A stretch of DNA of 64,000 bases from G965276765 sp965276765 (GCA_965276765.1 OZ255627.1:1240001-1304000), one strand, 5' to 3'. Counted from the first letter of the stretch, positions 25,748 through 35,071 are shown. Numbers and translations: made by a program. Notes: generated by a model not told the origin, from the letters alone.

Positions 25748-27022
25748 TCACTGCGACTTTCCGGTGAAGAGGTTGACCGCAGTCCACTTGTTGATCGAAA
25801 CCCACGATCCGTTCTCGTACTTGACCGGGTAGTAGTTCGGGTTGGGGATCCGGCGGAAGCTCCCGCCCAGCGCCGTCTGCGGCTTGGCGAAGTCGATTGG
25901 CGGCGTCATTCCTCCGTCGGTGAAGTTGGTCATCGACTTGAGGGCTGACAGCAGGGACGTCCGGGTCAACGTGGACGAGCCCGCGGCGGCGGCCGACTTG
26001 AACAGGTCGATCCCGAGCCAGGCGGCAGCGACAAGGTCGGTATTGTCCTGGAGCGCCTTGGGCTGGTACTTCGTGATGTCGGCGAGGTACTGCTTGTAAC
26101 CGGCGCTGGCCTCGTCGAACCAGGAGTCGGCATAGATGTTCTGGTTCGCACCCGAGAGCGATTTCTTGATCTCTTGGGCGCTGAGCTCGTTGATCCCGAC
26201 GACGAACGGCGCAGTCCCTCCCATCTGACGATAGGTCTGGATGAACTGCACCATCTGCGGGGTGAGAAGGCCATCGACGATCGCGCTCGGGTGAGCAGCC
26301 TGCACGGCGGCCGCTTGCGACGTGACGTCGGCCGCTGTGATCGGGATGGCGACGTTGCCCACCACCGTGCCGCCGAACGGCTTGATGATGGCCTGGACCA
26401 ACGGGACGACCTCGGCGCCGGCGGGAACACCCACATACGGCAGTCCCACCTTCGTTCCATGCAGCTGATTGACGACCATGACGCCTTCGCCTCCTGTCCC
26501 GGCTGCGCCCGGGTTGGTGTTGAAGGCGATAGGCGACGTGTCGTCGCCATTACTGAAGGGGATGCCGCCGACGAGCGGCATACCTGCCGCGGCCAGGATC
26601 GGGTCGATCTGCGCCGAGTAGGACGTGTCCTCGTCGACAACCCCGAGGTTGCTCTTATCGGCCACCGCCGTGCGGGCGCACTGCGCCGCGGTGTTGGGGT
26701 CGTTGTTGGTCATGCATGTCGTGAGCGTGAGCTTGTGACCGTGGATGCCGCCGTCGGCGTTGATGGCGTCGATAGCCGCCGAAGTGCCCTCGGCAACGTA
26801 CTGAGCATTGGTACCGGCCGGGTCCTGGATCGTCGTCAGGTGGTAGACCGGGCCGGACGAGCTCGACGGGGCGGAGCCACCGGACGTGGTGGTCTTGCTC
26901 GACGACGTGGCGGTACTGCTACTGCCGCACCCTGCCACGAGGGCACCGATGGTGACGGCAGCCAGAGCGATCGTGCCTGATGCCCGCCATCCGCGACCGG
27001 CGAGGCGTTTCCCCTTGTGCAT
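25748..27022 (-). CDS. ABC transporter substrate-binding lipoprotein (LivK/Leu-binding type)
   Basis: 424 residues from ATG 27022. A basic N-terminus (MHKGKRLAGRGWR), a hydrophobic stretch and the lipobox LVAGCGS mark a lipoprotein, followed by a Ser/Thr-rich linker. The mature part is a type I periplasmic-binding fold: AAIDAINADGGIHGHKL, TVVGNVAIPITAADVTSQAAAV and PSAIVDGLL are typical of branched-chain-type receptors. It is the first gene of the minus-strand operon, 41 bases before the fused permease/ATPase gene. The 283-base divergent gap to the P450 at 27306 should hold the promoters; no clear -35/-10 pair stood out there. Confidence 0.9.
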   Translation of the reverse strand: MHKGKRLAGRGWRASGTIALAAVTIGALVAGCGSSSTATSSSKTTTSGGSAPSSSSGPVYHLTTIQDPAGTNAQYVAEGTSAAIDAINADGGIHGHKLTLTTCMTNNDPNTAAQCARTAVADKSNLGVVDEDTSYSAQIDPILAAAGMPLVGGIPFSNGDDTSPIAFNTNPGAAGTGGEGVMVVNQLHGTKVGLPYVGVPAGAEVVPLVQAIIKPFGGTVVGNVAIPITAADVTSQAAAVQAAHPSAIVDGLLTPQMVQFIQTYRQMGGTAPFVVGINELSAQEIKKSLSGANQNIYADSWFDEASAGYKQYLADITKYQPKALQDNTDLVAAAWLGIDLFKSAAAAGSSTLTRTSLLSALKSMTNFTDGGMTPPIDFAKPQTALGGSFRRIPNPNYYPVKYENGSWVSINKWTAVNLFTGKSQ

Positions 27023-27305
27023 GTCTGAAGTCGTCCCCCTGGTTTGGACGGGGCTCCATACAGAGACCCCCTCGATCGAATTTCGCTGTTGCTTCGGCTC
27101 GTGCCCCTCATGGGCCAACCGTTCGACGATCGTGCCGCCCGACCGGACCGGCTACCAGACCCCGTTCCGGATGTCGGTACGCTCCAGCAACCTCGCGGTT
27201 CCGGGATGCGGGACGGGCGGGTGACAGGACGCCGGCAACGACGCATGATCCCGTGTGCGGCGCCGCAGTCGGCGCAGAAGACCGTCCACGGGGGAGGGGG
27301 TAAAC

Positions 27306-28547
27306 ATGACGGCCGTGACGGAGCCGCTGGAAGGCCAGGTTGCCCGGCTCTTCGCGTGCGACCCCGACCTTCTCGCCGATCCCTTTCCCGTGTACCGCCG
27401 ACTGCGGGCGGAGGCGCCCGTTCTCGACCTCGGAAGCCTCGTGGTCCTCAGCCGATACGACGACGTTCGGGCCGCGTTCGAGGATCAGGGCCGGCTTTCC
27501 AACATCCAGTTCCGGGACTCGACTCGGGTGCAGGCCACGGTGGCCGCCCTGCCCGAAGGTGATCGGAGCAGGTTCTGGGAGTTGTTCGACTTTGAGGCGC
27601 TCATGGTCTTCGCTATGGATCCGCCCGAGCACGGGACGGTCAGGGGACTTCTGCACCGGGCGTTCACGCCTCGCGCCGTCGGCGCCCTGCGCGGCAGCAT
27701 CGCCGCCATGGTGAGCTCGATGCTCGACCGAGCCGATCGTGACGGGGAGATCGAGCTCATGGGCGGCCTCGCCTACGAGCTGCCGCTCTACGTCATCTCG
27801 GACATGCTCGGTGTACCGGTCGAGGAGCGACCGATGATCCGGGGCTGGTCTGCGGCCATAGGCAACTTCATCGGCAACTACAGCGATATCACCGCCGCCC
27901 ACGCCGCGCTCACCGACTGGCGTGCCTACCAGCGGGAGCTTGTGGCCCGGCAGCGGGAGCATTCGACGGGCAACCTCATGGCCTCGCTGCTGGCCGCGAC
28001 GGACGGAGGCGAGCGCCTCACCGACGAGCAGCTCGACGCCACCGTGATCGACCTGCTCTTCGCCGGTCACGAGACCACCACCAGCACCATCGCCAATGGC
28101 ATGTCGACGCTGGCAGAGCACCCCGCTCAGTACGCGAGCCTCCACGACGACCCGACGCTCGTGGCCGGCGCCGTCGAGGAGATCCTCCGCTACTGCACCT
28201 CTGTGCACACCATCCACCGTGTGGCCAAGGAGGACCTGAGGATCGGCGGTATCCCGGTGGCGCAGGGCCGGACGGTGCGGTTGCTGCTGGCGTCCGCCAA
28301 TCGCGACGAGGCCCACTTCGAGCGGCCCGAGGCCTTCGACACGACCCGCCGCTCTCCCCGGACTCTTACGTTCGGGCAGGGCATCCACTTCTGCATCGGC
28401 GCCGCGTTGGCCCGCTTCGAGCTGACCGCCGTCGTCGAGGAGGTAGCGCGCCGGTACCGACGGATCGAGCTCCTCGAGCCAGTAGTCAAACGTCCCAACT
28501 TCGGGCTGCAGGGCCCTAAGGCCGTCCGCCTCGGGCTCAGCCGATAA
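27306..28547 (+). CDS. Cytochrome P450
   Basis: 413 residues. The I-helix is LFAGHETTTSTIA, the ExxR motif is VEEILRY and the heme loop is FGQGIHFCIGAALARFE, all intact. It is a class I soluble bacterial P450 that inserts one O atom from O2 and needs ferredoxin and reductase, neither adjacent. ATG 27306 is preceded by a GGGGAGGGGG run. A second P450 gene starts 14 bases after the stop, then an SDR, so hydroxylation followed by alcohol oxidation of one substrate is the simplest reading. It is divergent from the ABC importer operon. Confidence 0.93.
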   Translation: MTAVTEPLEGQVARLFACDPDLLADPFPVYRRLRAEAPVLDLGSLVVLSRYDDVRAAFEDQGRLSNIQFRDSTRVQATVAALPEGDRSRFWELFDFEALMVFAMDPPEHGTVRGLLHRAFTPRAVGALRGSIAAMVSSMLDRADRDGEIELMGGLAYELPLYVISDMLGVPVEERPMIRGWSAAIGNFIGNYSDITAAHAALTDWRAYQRELVARQREHSTGNLMASLLAATDGGERLTDEQLDATVIDLLFAGHETTTSTIANGMSTLAEHPAQYASLHDDPTLVAGAVEEILRYCTSVHTIHRVAKEDLRIGGIPVAQGRTVRLLLASANRDEAHFERPEAFDTTRRSPRTLTFGQGIHFCIGAALARFELTAVVEEVARRYRRIELLEPVVKRPNFGLQGPKAVRLGLSR

Positions 28548-28561
28548 CCGAGAGGACTGAG

Positions 28562-29755
28562 ATGAGCGAGACGACAGATCAGAAGGCAGCGTCATTCCCC
28601 CTCGACCACATCGCCAACACCAATGTGCTCGAGCCCGGTGGGTGGTACCGGTGGCTGCGTGCCCACGGTCCTGTGTACCGGGACACTGCGACCGAGACGG
28701 AGTTCTACGTCCTCAGCCGCAAGGCCGACGTCGAGCGGGCCGCTCGCGACACCGACCTGTGGATCAACCGGGATGGCCCCGGGCTGGCCTACGCAGGGCA
28801 GGGCGTCATGCAGACCGCCGACGGCGCGGACCACCGCCGCCACCGGGCGTCGGTCACCCGGGCATTCACGCCATCGGCCATGCGCGAGCTGGAGCCACGG
28901 CTGCGCAAGATCGCCCGGCAGCTGTTCGACGCGATGGCCGCCGAGGACGACGGGCGGGGCGATTGGATCGAGCTGGTGGCCAAGCCGCTGCCCGCGATCG
29001 CAATCGCTCTGATCCTCGGCGTGTCGCCCGACAGCCGGGACGAGTTCGCAGCGGCCTCCTCGGAGATCGTGGCCGCCTTCGGTGACGGCGATGTCGAGCG
29101 GTACCGGCGAGCGAGCGAGGAGCTGCGGGGCCGGATCGAGAAGGTGGCCCAAGCCCGGATGGATGCGCTCGGCGATTGGGACCCGAGCGACGGCGACCCC
29201 GAACCGGGCACCGTCCCCGACGACGTCTCGACCATGCTGGTGCTCGCCCACCGTCGAGGCGACCTCCGCCTCGACGAGGTGGTCGGCATCGGCACCAATC
29301 TGCTCATCGGCGGCCACGAGACGACGACCAACCTCCTGTCGCTCATGCTGTACCGGCTGATAGAGGCCCCAGCACTCTTCGAGCAGGTCCGGGCCGACCG
29401 TGGGCTGGTCGAGTCGACCATCGAGGAGTCCCTCCGTTTCGACTGCCCGACACAGGGGATGTTCCGCACCAACCGCGTCGAGACCGAGCTCGACGGGGCG
29501 ACGGTCTGCCCCGGCACCAAGATGCAATTGCTGTATGCGTCCGCGAACCGGGACGAGGCCGTCTGGGACGAGCCCGACAAGTTCAAGCCCGACCGCTCCC
29601 GCGATCAGCTGCGCAAGCACATGGCCTTCGGCCACGGCATCCACCTCTGCATCGGGGCCCCCCTGGCCCGGCTCGAGGCGAAGATCGTCCTCGAGGAGAT
29701 ACTTGACCGCTTCGCCACCGTCGCGCTCGACGGGAGCCCCACCTTGACCCCATAG
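28562..29755 (+). CDS. Cytochrome P450, C-terminus cut by an in-frame TAG
   Basis: 397 residues with I-helix IGGHETTTNLLS, ExxR EESLRF and heme loop FGHGIHLCIGAPLARLE. The frame stops at TAG 29753-29755 after LDGSPTLTP. Beyond the TAG the same frame continues FILRGFETMPIRWTPS and ends at TGA 29804-29806. That is the standard P450 C-terminal strand, and this TGA overlaps the next start codon in a GTGA coupling. The TAG is therefore almost certainly a nonsense change (or base error) that removes the last 17 residues. The heme pocket is encoded, but loss of the final strand usually destabilises the fold. Confidence 0.88.
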   Translation: MSETTDQKAASFPLDHIANTNVLEPGGWYRWLRAHGPVYRDTATETEFYVLSRKADVERAARDTDLWINRDGPGLAYAGQGVMQTADGADHRRHRASVTRAFTPSAMRELEPRLRKIARQLFDAMAAEDDGRGDWIELVAKPLPAIAIALILGVSPDSRDEFAAASSEIVAAFGDGDVERYRRASEELRGRIEKVAQARMDALGDWDPSDGDPEPGTVPDDVSTMLVLAHRRGDLRLDEVVGIGTNLLIGGHETTTNLLSLMLYRLIEAPALFEQVRADRGLVESTIEESLRFDCPTQGMFRTNRVETELDGATVCPGTKMQLLYASANRDEAVWDEPDKFKPDRSRDQLRKHMAFGHGIHLCIGAPLARLEAKIVLEEILDRFATVALDGSPTLTP

Positions 29756-29802
29756 TTCATCCTCCGTGGCTTCGAGACCATGCCGATCCGCTGGACGCCG
29801 TC

Positions 29803-30570
29803 GTGACGACGGCTCCCGGCATCGAAGGAGGTGTCGCGCTCGTCACGGGCGCGAGTTCGGGGATCGGCGCTGCCACCGCCGTTGCTTTCGCCCGTGCCGG
29901 GGCGGCGGTGGTGGTTTCCGATGTCAACGAGGGACTGGGTCGCAAGACCGTCGAGCAGATCGCAGCCGTGGGAGGCAGGGGCACATTCGTGGCCTGCGAC
30001 GTGAGCGAGGCGGCCCAGGTCGCCGAGTTGGTTCGCCAGGCCGTCGAGGTCTACGGCCGCCTGGACTTCGCCCATAACAATGCCGGCATCCCGGGGGCCA
30101 ACGCTCCGTTAGCCGACCAGACACTCGCCACCTGGCAGGCCGTTGTCGGCGTGAACCTCACCGGCGTCTTCCACTGCATGCGCGAGCAACTTCCGGTGAT
30201 GGTTCATGCGGGCCGCGGAGTTATCGTGAATACCGCCTCTAACGCCGGCGTGAAGGGGTTCGCCAACCTTGCGCCCTACTCCGCCTCCAAGTTCGGGGTG
30301 ATCGGCATGACCCGCAGCGCCGCCATCGAGTACGGCCCGCTCGGGATCAGAATCAATGCCGTCTGCCCGGGGGCCACCCACAGCGCCCTCCTCGAGGGCG
30401 TGCTCGCCCGTGACCCGACGATCGAGACCCAGATGATCAGCCGGGTACCGCTCGGAAGGCTCGGCGAAGCGGACGACATCGCCAACGCCGTCGTGTGGCT
30501 GTGCTCCGACTCCGCCGCCTACGTGACGGGCACCACGCTCCTCGTCGATGGCGGCAACACCGCCGGCTGA
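29803..30570 (+). CDS. SDR family oxidoreductase
   Basis: 255 residues. VALVTGASSGIGAATAVAF is the cofactor site, DVSEAAQV follows, then HNNAGIPG, NTASNAGVKG (active-site Ser region) and YSASKFG (Tyr-Lys). The C-terminus is TGTTLLVDGG. It should oxidise a hydroxyl group with NAD(P). GTG 29803 overlaps the original P450 stop by four bases. Its location after two P450s suggests it oxidises their alcohol product. Confidence 0.92.
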   Translation: MTTAPGIEGGVALVTGASSGIGAATAVAFARAGAAVVVSDVNEGLGRKTVEQIAAVGGRGTFVACDVSEAAQVAELVRQAVEVYGRLDFAHNNAGIPGANAPLADQTLATWQAVVGVNLTGVFHCMREQLPVMVHAGRGVIVNTASNAGVKGFANLAPYSASKFGVIGMTRSAAIEYGPLGIRINAVCPGATHSALLEGVLARDPTIETQMISRVPLGRLGEADDIANAVVWLCSDSAAYVTGTTLLVDGGNTAG

Positions 30571-30589
30571 GCCGGCGCAGGCCCGGGAC

Positions 30590-31516
30590 TCACACGGCCG
30601 GGGCGGATTCTTCCTCTCGCCGCGCCGCCAGGACGACATTGAACGGTGCCTTGGAATCGACCCGTGGAGCCGGCAGCGGCTCTTTCCAGATGTCCATCAT
30701 CGCTGGCCCCGCGGAGAGCCGCCGGGGTCGCCACGTGTCGTCGAGGCGCTGGTGGCCCGTGCAGAACTCGACGGAGAAGTTGTGCACCGGCTCCCGGACG
30801 TAGACACCCATCGAACCCGAGGTCGGGTGGCGCAGCAGGTCGCTCTCGAGCTCAAGACCATGGGCGACGGCGTTGTGACGGAAACGCATGACATCATCGA
30901 TGGTGTCGACCAGGATGCAGAAGTGGGCGAAGCGGGCCCGTTCGAGCCCCTTTGGCCCCCGCCCGAGGGCGAGCGAGTGGTGGTATCCGTCGCCGCAGTG
31001 CAGAAAGGCTGCGAGGCCCTCCAGACGGTCGGAGAGCCCAAAGCCGAGCACGCTGCCGACGAACTCGATCTCCGCCTCCAGGTTCGGCACGAGCCACAGG
31101 GTGTGCAGCATCTCGGTCAGATTCACCCCGTTGGGGAAGATGGGGACCGGTAGCTCGGCCATGAGGGTGTACAGCTCGAAGGGGATGCCGCCGGGCGAGT
31201 CGAAGCGGATGGCGTCCGCGACGCGCTCGCCGACGAAGTCGTCGACCGCATCCCATGCGATCCCGCGCTCGTCGAGGTCGACCTTGATCGCATCGAGCGC
31301 GGCGAGGTCAACGACCTGGAACGAGACACGCCGGACACCGGGCGCGTCCGTGCGATCCAGTCTCATCCAGTGGTGCTCGCGGCCGCCGCTCATGAACACG
31401 GTCCCCTCCCGTCGCTCGGAGGGTTCGAGTCGGGCGATCCGGGCGTAGAAGTCGACAGCGAGGTCGAGATCGGTGACACCGAGCGTCAGGGATCCGAACG
31501 TGGCTATACGATGCAT
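30590..31516 (-). CDS. Two-module VOC protein, probable type I extradiol dioxygenase
   Basis: 308 residues with two VOC modules: LTLGVTDLDLAVDFYARIARL opens the first and MLHTLWLVPNLEAEIEFVGSVLGFGL the second. Candidate Fe(II) ligands in the second module are the His in YHHSLAL or FAHFCILV and the Glu in HNFSVEF, the BphC/HsaC-type His-His-Glu layout. It would cut a catechol ring next to the hydroxyls, giving a substrate for the hydrolase at 21264. ATG 31516 is behind GGAGGAACC. It is convergent with the SDR at 29803. Extradiol activity is inferred from the fold and the three residues. Confidence 0.78.
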   Translation of the reverse strand: MHRIATFGSLTLGVTDLDLAVDFYARIARLEPSERREGTVFMSGGREHHWMRLDRTDAPGVRRVSFQVVDLAALDAIKVDLDERGIAWDAVDDFVGERVADAIRFDSPGGIPFELYTLMAELPVPIFPNGVNLTEMLHTLWLVPNLEAEIEFVGSVLGFGLSDRLEGLAAFLHCGDGYHHSLALGRGPKGLERARFAHFCILVDTIDDVMRFRHNAVAHGLELESDLLRHPTSGSMGVYVREPVHNFSVEFCTGHQRLDDTWRPRRLSAGPAMMDIWKEPLPAPRVDSKAPFNVVLAARREEESAPAV

Positions 31517-31550
31517 GGTTCCTCCGTCCAAGGTTGTGGTCGGGAGCCGC

Positions 31551-32309
31551 TCATAGCATCGAGCTCCCGCCGTTGACGCTGATGACCTGGCCGGTAACGA
31601 ATGAGGCCTCGTCCGAGGCCATGAACGTGACGACCGCCGCTACCTCCTCGAGCGAGGCGGACCGGCCCGCAGGGATCGTCGCCACGATGCGGGTGAGCGC
31701 GTCTTGGAGCTCGGGCTGCTCCATCATGGCCGCTACCTTCTCGGTGACAACCATCGACGGAGCGACGGTGTTGACCGTGATCCCCTCGTCGATGAACTCA
31801 CGGGCCAGACCGGTGGTGAGACCGTGTACACCACCCTTGGCCGCGTTGTAGACGGCATGGTCGTACAGGCCGTTGCGCACCGATTCGGCACCCACGTTTA
31901 TGATGCGGCCGTAGTGCTGGCGCTGCATGACCGGGATTACCTCGAGCGAGCAGTAGAGCGTCGTCCAGAGGTTGCGGTCGAGGGTCTCGCGCAGTGTCTC
32001 CTCGGTATGTCTCAGTGTCGGTCGGATAACACCTCCGCCGGCGTTGTTGACCAGGATATCGATGCGCCCGGCCCACTCGATGGCTCTGGCCATCAGCTCC
32101 GCAGCGCCGGCGCGCTTCGAAAGGTCGCCGGCGACGGGCTCGACCTTGACACCGAGCGACTCCAGCCTCGAAACGGCCCGCTCGAGGCCGACTTTGTCGA
32201 TATCGGCGACAACCAGCCGTACTCCTTCCTCAGCGAGGCGCTTGGCGGTAGCCAGCCCAATGCCCTCGGCGCTCCCGGTCACCACCGCGACCCGATCGTG
32301 AAATCTCAA
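31551..32309 (-). CDS. SDR family oxidoreductase
   Basis: 252 residues. VAVVTGSAEGIGLATA is the cofactor motif, LVNNAGGG follows, INVGAESVRNG holds the expected Ser position and YNAAKGGVHG the Tyr-Lys. The tail is TGQVISVNGG. The start is best placed at TTG 32309, with AGAGGAG eight bases upstream; the longer open frame has no similarity. It lies 34 bases upstream of the extradiol-type gene on the same strand. Possible role: cis-dihydrodiol or hydroxyacyl-CoA dehydrogenation in the ring-degradation pathway. Confidence 0.88.
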   Translation of the reverse strand: MRFHDRVAVVTGSAEGIGLATAKRLAEEGVRLVVADIDKVGLERAVSRLESLGVKVEPVAGDLSKRAGAAELMARAIEWAGRIDILVNNAGGGVIRPTLRHTEETLRETLDRNLWTTLYCSLEVIPVMQRQHYGRIINVGAESVRNGLYDHAVYNAAKGGVHGLTTGLAREFIDEGITVNTVAPSMVVTEKVAAMMEQPELQDALTRIVATIPAGRSASLEEVAAVVTFMASDEASFVTGQVISVNGGSSML

Positions 32310-32459
32310 CGGCGCGCTCCTCTCACAGGATGAACGACAGCCGTCCGAGGAATGGCGGCCACAGCCGGTCGGCGTCGCAGCGATCTTGGTGCGAAGGTCC
32401 TCACTACGCAATCCGGTGGTCCGCGGGCTGGAACACTCGCCGACCGCGAGCGACGTTGC

Positions 32460-33560
32460 TCAGCCAAAGAGAAACCTTGCTGCGTTGGAGCCTTCTACCC
32501 CCTGGTAGGCGCCGCCGGGCTGGGTCCGCGCCGCAGCCACTGCGCTCGAGAAGTCGACGAACGGGTAATCGCTCCCGAGCAGGAGATGATCGGCGCCGAA
32601 GACAGCGGCCGATACCGCCAGCTGCGTCGGGTCGAACACAAGGGCGTCGGCCCACAGGATCCGGGCCAAGTCGTCAAGCTCCCGGTAGCGGACGGCCCGC
32701 TGGTCCCCGGCCGCCAGTCCGGCGCCATACCGCAGGCGGGCATGCGACCAGGGGTACCCGCCGCCTCCGTGGGACAAGCAGATGCGGAGACCGGGAAAGG
32801 CCTCCAGAACGCCGCCGTAGATCAGCTCATGGACGGCGATCGCTGTGTCGGTGAGCATCCCGAGCCCGAAGCCTGCTACCGGGCCGCGGCAACGAGGCAC
32901 CGCGCCTGCGGCGTCGACGGGATGGACGAACAGCGGCAGCCGGCGCCGCGCGGCTTCCGCGAAGAACGGCCACAAGATGGGGTCGCTGAGCTCACGCTCG
33001 CCGATCCTCGTCCCGATCTCGACTCCGACCATGTCCAGGTCGTCGATCGCCCGGCACAGCTCTGCCACGGCGAGGTCGACATCCTGGAGTGGCACGGTGG
33101 CCAGGGCGAGGATCCGGCCTCCGGATGCGGCGACCGCCTCGGCCAGCAGGTCGTTGTGGATGCGGGCGAACTCGTCGGCGAGACGGGGCTCGGCCCAGTA
33201 GGTCAGGGAGATGGGCACGGGCGACATGATCTGGGTCGACACCCCGTCGCCGTCCATAGAGGCGAGGCGCGCGGCAACATCCCAGCACGGGCGGGCGACC
33301 CGCCGGAAGCGGGCCGACCCGCACATAATGTCTCCGGCGTCAGCCGAGCGAACCTCGAGGTGCGGCCACCGGTCGTCGCCGGTGCGGTCGCTCAGAACGG
33401 GCAGCTGCGCCGGGAAGAAATGGGTGTGGAAGTCAACGACGTCACCGAGCGAACGCATCCCCTTTGCTAGCACGGGATGAGCGTGGCCGTGCCGGTTCAG
33501 CGTCCACCGTTCCGACTCCTGGAACGAATCGCCATAGCCCAGCTCGCCGTTAGTCAGCAT
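32460..33560 (-). CDS. Amidohydrolase family protein (ACMSD-like decarboxylase group)
   Basis: Up to 366 residues. VVDFHTHFFP gives the metal-binding HxH, PLFVHPVDAAG a further His, CLSHGGGGYPW the third His and LLLGSDYPF the Asp, the order found in ACMSD-type amidohydrolases, which decarboxylate or hydrate aromatic and semialdehyde acids. The first ~40 residues are not family-like; ATG 33458 just before VVDFHTHFF is an alternative start. This gene borders the IS110 insertion, so its 5' end may have been altered. It fits a late ring-degradation step. Confidence 0.83.
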   Translation of the reverse strand: MLTNGELGYGDSFQESERWTLNRHGHAHPVLAKGMRSLGDVVDFHTHFFPAQLPVLSDRTGDDRWPHLEVRSADAGDIMCGSARFRRVARPCWDVAARLASMDGDGVSTQIMSPVPISLTYWAEPRLADEFARIHNDLLAEAVAASGGRILALATVPLQDVDLAVAELCRAIDDLDMVGVEIGTRIGERELSDPILWPFFAEAARRRLPLFVHPVDAAGAVPRCRGPVAGFGLGMLTDTAIAVHELIYGGVLEAFPGLRICLSHGGGGYPWSHARLRYGAGLAAGDQRAVRYRELDDLARILWADALVFDPTQLAVSAAVFGADHLLLGSDYPFVDFSSAVAAARTQPGGAYQGVEGSNAARFLFG

Positions 33561-33643
33561 GGAACGGCCGGCTCGCTCCGCGGTTGACGTGGATCAGTCA
33601 CCCTGGAGCGAAAGTTGCCACATACGGAAGGAGCCGACCGTCC

Positions 33644-34735
33644 ATGTCCCGTTCTATCAGCCCCACGATTCTCGGTCTTGATGTCCACAAGAACACCATC
33701 TCGGCTGCGATCTTGCGTCCCGGCGAGGACGTCGCTGACGTGGAGAAGATCTCATCGGATGACGACGCGGTCCGCCGGCTGATCGCCCGGCTGGGGGGCC
33801 CTCGCCGACTCCGTGCCTGCTATGAGGCGGGCCCGACCGGCTACGAGCTGGCCCGACTGTTGAAGGCTCTGGGTGTGGCCTGTGAGGTGATCGCGCCGTC
33901 GTTGATCCCGACCGCGCCGGGAGATCGGGTCAAGACCGACAAGCGTGATGCCCGGCGTCTGGCTCGGTTGTATCGGGCCGGGGAGCTCGTGGCTATCCGG
34001 GTCCCGACCGTGGCCGAGGAGGCCGTCCGGGATCTGTGCCGGGCCCGGGCGGACATGGTGATCGACCGGACCAGGGCCCGGCACCGGCTCGGGAAGTTCT
34101 TGTTGCGCCACGGGCGGATCTGGCGCGGCGGGGACAACTGGACCCTCAAGCACCAAGTATGGATACTCGCCCAGCGCTTCGATGACCTCGCCCTCGAGGC
34201 CACCTACAGCCACTACCGGGCCACGCTGTCCCCCCGGGAGGCCGCCGTCGACGCTATCGATGCCGACCTGGTGTGCTGGTATGGGCGCCCGCCGTTCTCC
34301 GCTACCGTGGCCCGCCTGGCCGCCTACCGAGGTATCACCCAGCTCGGCGCGCTCAGTCTGGCCGCCGAGGTGTGCGACTGGCGCCGGTTCGGGACCGCTC
34401 CGACGTTCATGGCCTTCACCGGGCTCACCCCCTCCGAGCACTCCAGCGGACAACGCACCCAGCGCGGGCACATCACCCACGCCGGCAACGTCCACCTCCG
34501 AACCCAGCTCGTCGAGTCCGCCTGGGCCTACAAGTCCCGTCCGGGCGTCGGAGTCGACCTGCGCCGTCGCCAAGAGAGCGTCGGGCAGGACACCGTCGCT
34601 CGGGCATGGGGCGCCCAGGTCCGCCTGTGCGGCCGGTTCCGGCGTCTCGACGAGCGCAAAACCAACCGCAACATCGTCGTGACCGCCATCGCCCGCGAGC
34701 TCTCCGGGTTCGTGTGGGCCGAAATGACCGCCTAA
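33644..34735 (+). CDS. IS110 family transposase (DEDD recombinase)
   Basis: 363 residues. The N-terminal DEDD_Tnp domain shows ILGLDVHKNTISAA (first Asp), ACYEAGPTGYEL (Glu) and VKTDKRDARRLARLY (Asp pair). The C-terminal Transposase_20 domain shows AYRGITQLGALSLAAEV, then FMAFTGLTPSEHSSG with the conserved Ser, then HLRTQLVESAW. IS110 enzymes are guided by a structured RNA from the element's own non-coding end. ATG 33644 follows GAAGGAG. The gene is intact, so the element could be active. Its exact termini are not resolved: IS110 elements lack ordinary terminal inverted repeats. Confidence 0.92.
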   Translation: MSRSISPTILGLDVHKNTISAAILRPGEDVADVEKISSDDDAVRRLIARLGGPRRLRACYEAGPTGYELARLLKALGVACEVIAPSLIPTAPGDRVKTDKRDARRLARLYRAGELVAIRVPTVAEEAVRDLCRARADMVIDRTRARHRLGKFLLRHGRIWRGGDNWTLKHQVWILAQRFDDLALEATYSHYRATLSPREAAVDAIDADLVCWYGRPPFSATVARLAAYRGITQLGALSLAAEVCDWRRFGTAPTFMAFTGLTPSEHSSGQRTQRGHITHAGNVHLRTQLVESAWAYKSRPGVGVDLRRRQESVGQDTVARAWGAQVRLCGRFRRLDERKTNRNIVVTAIARELSGFVWAEMTA

Positions 34736-34738
34736 ACA

Positions 34739-35029
34739 TTGACAGATCTACCCGCTCGCCCCCGGCACCCGCTGAGCCTGGGCGAGGACCCCACCATGCG
34801 CCGGGGCACCGCCGCCGCAGAACTGACCCCCGTTTAAGCTATGCCCAATCCTATGGGAGCTCTTAGTCCAGGGCACCTTTCTGCGAATAGCCGAACTGCG
34901 GTAACGACCCGCGTACATCAGTCTGGCGGTCAGCCCACCAGCCCCGCCCCGGCGCATGGTCGAGCCCTCACCCGGGCACCACCCCACCCAACACGGGTCA
35001 CGGCGTAGCAGCCGCCACCCCCCTGTCAA
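34739..35029. repeat. Two related segments in inverted orientation downstream of the IS110 transposase
   Basis: Four bases after the transposase stop a segment begins TTGACA (34739-34744) and carries ACCATGCGCCGGGGC (34793-34807). The complementary strand of 34946-35029 also begins TTGACA and carries the same 15-mer (GCCCCGGCGCATGGT at 34946-34960), with similar flanks in between. This looks like two IS110-type 3' non-coding ends facing each other, the second left from a lost copy on the other strand. About 500 bases here are gene-free and are the natural place to look for the guide RNA. Confidence 0.5.
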
Positions 35030-35071
35030 CGTCGTTCGTCCTCGCTTCGCTGCGGGCGCTCCACGTTGACA
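35024..35071. repeat. 9-bp perfect inverted repeat TGTCAACGT/ACGTTGACA
   Basis: TGTCAACGT (35024-35032) pairs with ACGTTGACA (35063-35071) around a 30-base GC-rich centre. It adjoins the inverted IS110-like segment and may be part of its end or a hairpin. No gene covers it. Confidence 0.45.

Noticed and set aside
29753..29755. TAG as a recoded (pyrrolysine-type) codon in the P450
   Set aside because: No sign of the recoding machinery, and the position is not catalytic; a point change or base error is simpler.
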